A stretch of 64,000 nt of DNA, taken from NCBI GenBank assembly GCA_963555705.1, contig OY743181.1, positions 23,564,513 through 23,628,512 on the forward strand. Direction: 5' to 3'. The notes beneath the pieces are model-generated. The model searched no databases. It was not told the DNA's origin and saw only the letters and a list, made by a program, of their open reading frames with translations. Within the stretch, counting starts at the first letter, position 1. Each line of letters begins with the position of its first letter. Of the stretch, positions 62,505-64,000 are shown one piece after another. The position numbers and the translations under genes were made by a program. This DNA is from Ligustrum vulgare. Its lineage: Eukaryota > Streptophyta > Magnoliopsida > Lamiales > Oleaceae.

Positions 62505-63667
62505 CTTTATAATAATATACAAAAGTAAGAAACTTTCGAAAAATATGTATTGAAACTTTTCCCGTCTAAACTGTCTTTCCTAAAATAGAAGTATTTCAAT
62601 GAATGAGAATACTTTTGATAATTATACTATTATTTTGAAATCAAAAAATATACAATATAGATATCAAATCAAAGATCTCACGAAAAATTTAATACGAACT
62701 CACAAGTTAAAGTCAACTATAAATATATCGTCCTTAAAATCACATCAAAGATTAAAGGTAAAAAATTTATTTTGTACCTTTTACTTTTTCTCAATTTCCA
62801 TCTATTTCAAAATTGTTATATTTAAGTCTTATAATGATACCTATAATTTCTTAACAAGATTTAATTTGGTCATATATATAATTAATTTCAATTCGATTTG
62901 TTTTTCTTATCAAATTAAAAGAAATAATAAATATCCGAACTTCTATGTAATTTAATTAAGTCTGAATAATTTTTGCAACTTCATATTTTGATCAATTCAG
63001 GTTGCTTAATTTGTTACATTCGTTTAAATATATGACTGCTTGTATTTAATTTGTAATGTTAAAGTAAATATGAAATGAAATATTTGTTTAATATATTTAA
63101 ATATTAAATATTATATTAAGATAGTGTCAATTCTAATAGTACTATTCCGTCATTCAGGTCGAGATAAATTTATTTTTGATAATTTAGAAATTATATTTTT
63201 GAAAGATTAATTACGTCAATAATCATTAAAATTGAATAGTTATGCAAATGGTCATTGAAAGAAGATTAACCAAAATATATTTTTCTTTAAAAACAAAAAA
63301 ATGAAAGAAGATGAAATAGGAACATTCATCAATCTATTTTTATTTTCCTTTTTCTTTTTAATAAAACTGTGAGCATATATCACAAATATATCTATTTTTT
63401 ACGTATTACAAATTCTGCTTAAATGTAATTTTATTTTCTCATTTTAAACTTTAAATCAATTTAAGTTACAATATTTAAAGAAATTTTTTGAAACGGTAAA
63501 TATATTAACGGTAAAAAAATTAAAGTATGTGTAATTTGTACATATTTTGTGATTAATTGTCTTATTTCATTTCTTATTTTTAATTAAATATTCATTTCAT
63601 ATGTTAACATATAAATTCGATATATGTGAATAACAAATGATCGTGCATCGCATGGGTATAACACTAG
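62505..63667 (+). mobile_element. Non-autonomous Helitron-like copy 2, about 1.16 kb
   Basis: Starts TCTTTATAATAATATACAAAAG after AAA. It ends with a short hairpin (CGTGC-ATC-GCATG, imperfect), then GGTATAACACTAG followed by T (63667/63668). TC start, CTAG end, terminal hairpin and A/T insertion point fit Helitrons. No Rep/helicase coding region is present. Confidence 0.75.
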
Positions 63668-64000
63668 TATATACGCAATAGTGAGCCCTTTTTTAGAAAA
63701 GTACTAGGGTCATAACGTAAATCCTTTTTCGTCAATTCAATCGATTTTTTGCTAGGTTTACAAGAAGATATAATGAAATTGCCTAAATATGTTATATTAA
63801 TAAGTCATTATAACCCAATAAGCCTAATCCAAACTCAGGTAGCAAATTTATTGTTGAAGTCGGATTTTGAATATCAAGCAGAAGCATGACTTTTTAATTG
63901 ACTTTGCAATGCAAGAAGCCAAGAACTATGTTAATGTTTTGGACCATGCTACAGTCACTTTGGGCTTAGGTGAGCATTTCCTCACATGGAGGGGGCCCCT
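63668..64000. other. Non-coding right edge of the window
   Basis: No gene or repeat recognised. Confidence 0.5.

Overview
This window is AT-rich nuclear DNA from a eudicot plant. The evidence is one recognisable intron-containing plant gene (a TAC1-type IGT-family gene at 58.4-59.7 kb, minus strand), pieces of other plant genes (LOG, TOPLESS-type, GH38 alpha-mannosidase, an ARM-repeat protein), and a dense layer of plant transposons: Ty3/gypsy, LARD-like LTR elements, hAT, CACTA, MULE/foldback and Helitron. No rRNA, tRNA, CRISPR array or bacterial-type operon was seen.

The largest structure is a near-identical direct repeat. Positions 1-15111 match 34068-49174; I noticed about a dozen substitutions and three length changes in simple repeats over 15.1 kb. 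Copy 2 runs on past 49174 into the rest of the same Ty3/gypsy element, while copy 1 breaks at 15111/15112 into unrelated DNA. The simplest reading is a head-to-tail tandem duplication of a 34,063-bp unit. 15112-49174 would be the complete second copy, 1-15111 the end of the first copy, and 15111/15112 the junction. The missing 18.95 kb of copy 1 should then lie just left of the window. A duplicated haplotig in the assembly would look the same.

Layout. The duplicated part (1-15.1 kb and 34.1-49.2 kb) holds a retroelement-like stretch with minisatellites and an intronless LOG pseudogene, then a complete 8.44-kb LTR element without a coding core (LARD-like, minus strand, TSD GTTAC) carrying a small hAT element, then a decayed Ty3/gypsy pol on the minus strand. 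The middle (15.1-34 kb) holds a string of same-strand plant gene fragments with intron-like borders (15.1-20 kb), a possible Helitron end (21.1 kb), a MULE-like inverted repeat (22.8-23.9 kb), nested CACTA elements (25.5-27.5 kb), a 2.27-kb hAT element carrying an ARM-repeat gene fragment (27.7-30.0 kb), a Ty3/gypsy gag-protease remnant (30.5-31.9 kb) and LTR-like sequence (32-33.5 kb). The right third (49.2-64 kb) holds the gypsy protease region, an AT-rich minisatellite, two foldback elements, a CACTA element, the TAC1 gene, three more short hAT elements and two Helitron copies in tandem.

Only the TAC1-like gene looks functional; it would act in shoot branch or tiller angle. Everything else with coding similarity is broken or fragmentary. 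At least five hAT-type elements have matching 8-bp target duplications and related TAG(G/A)GRTG-type ends but very different internal repeat motifs.
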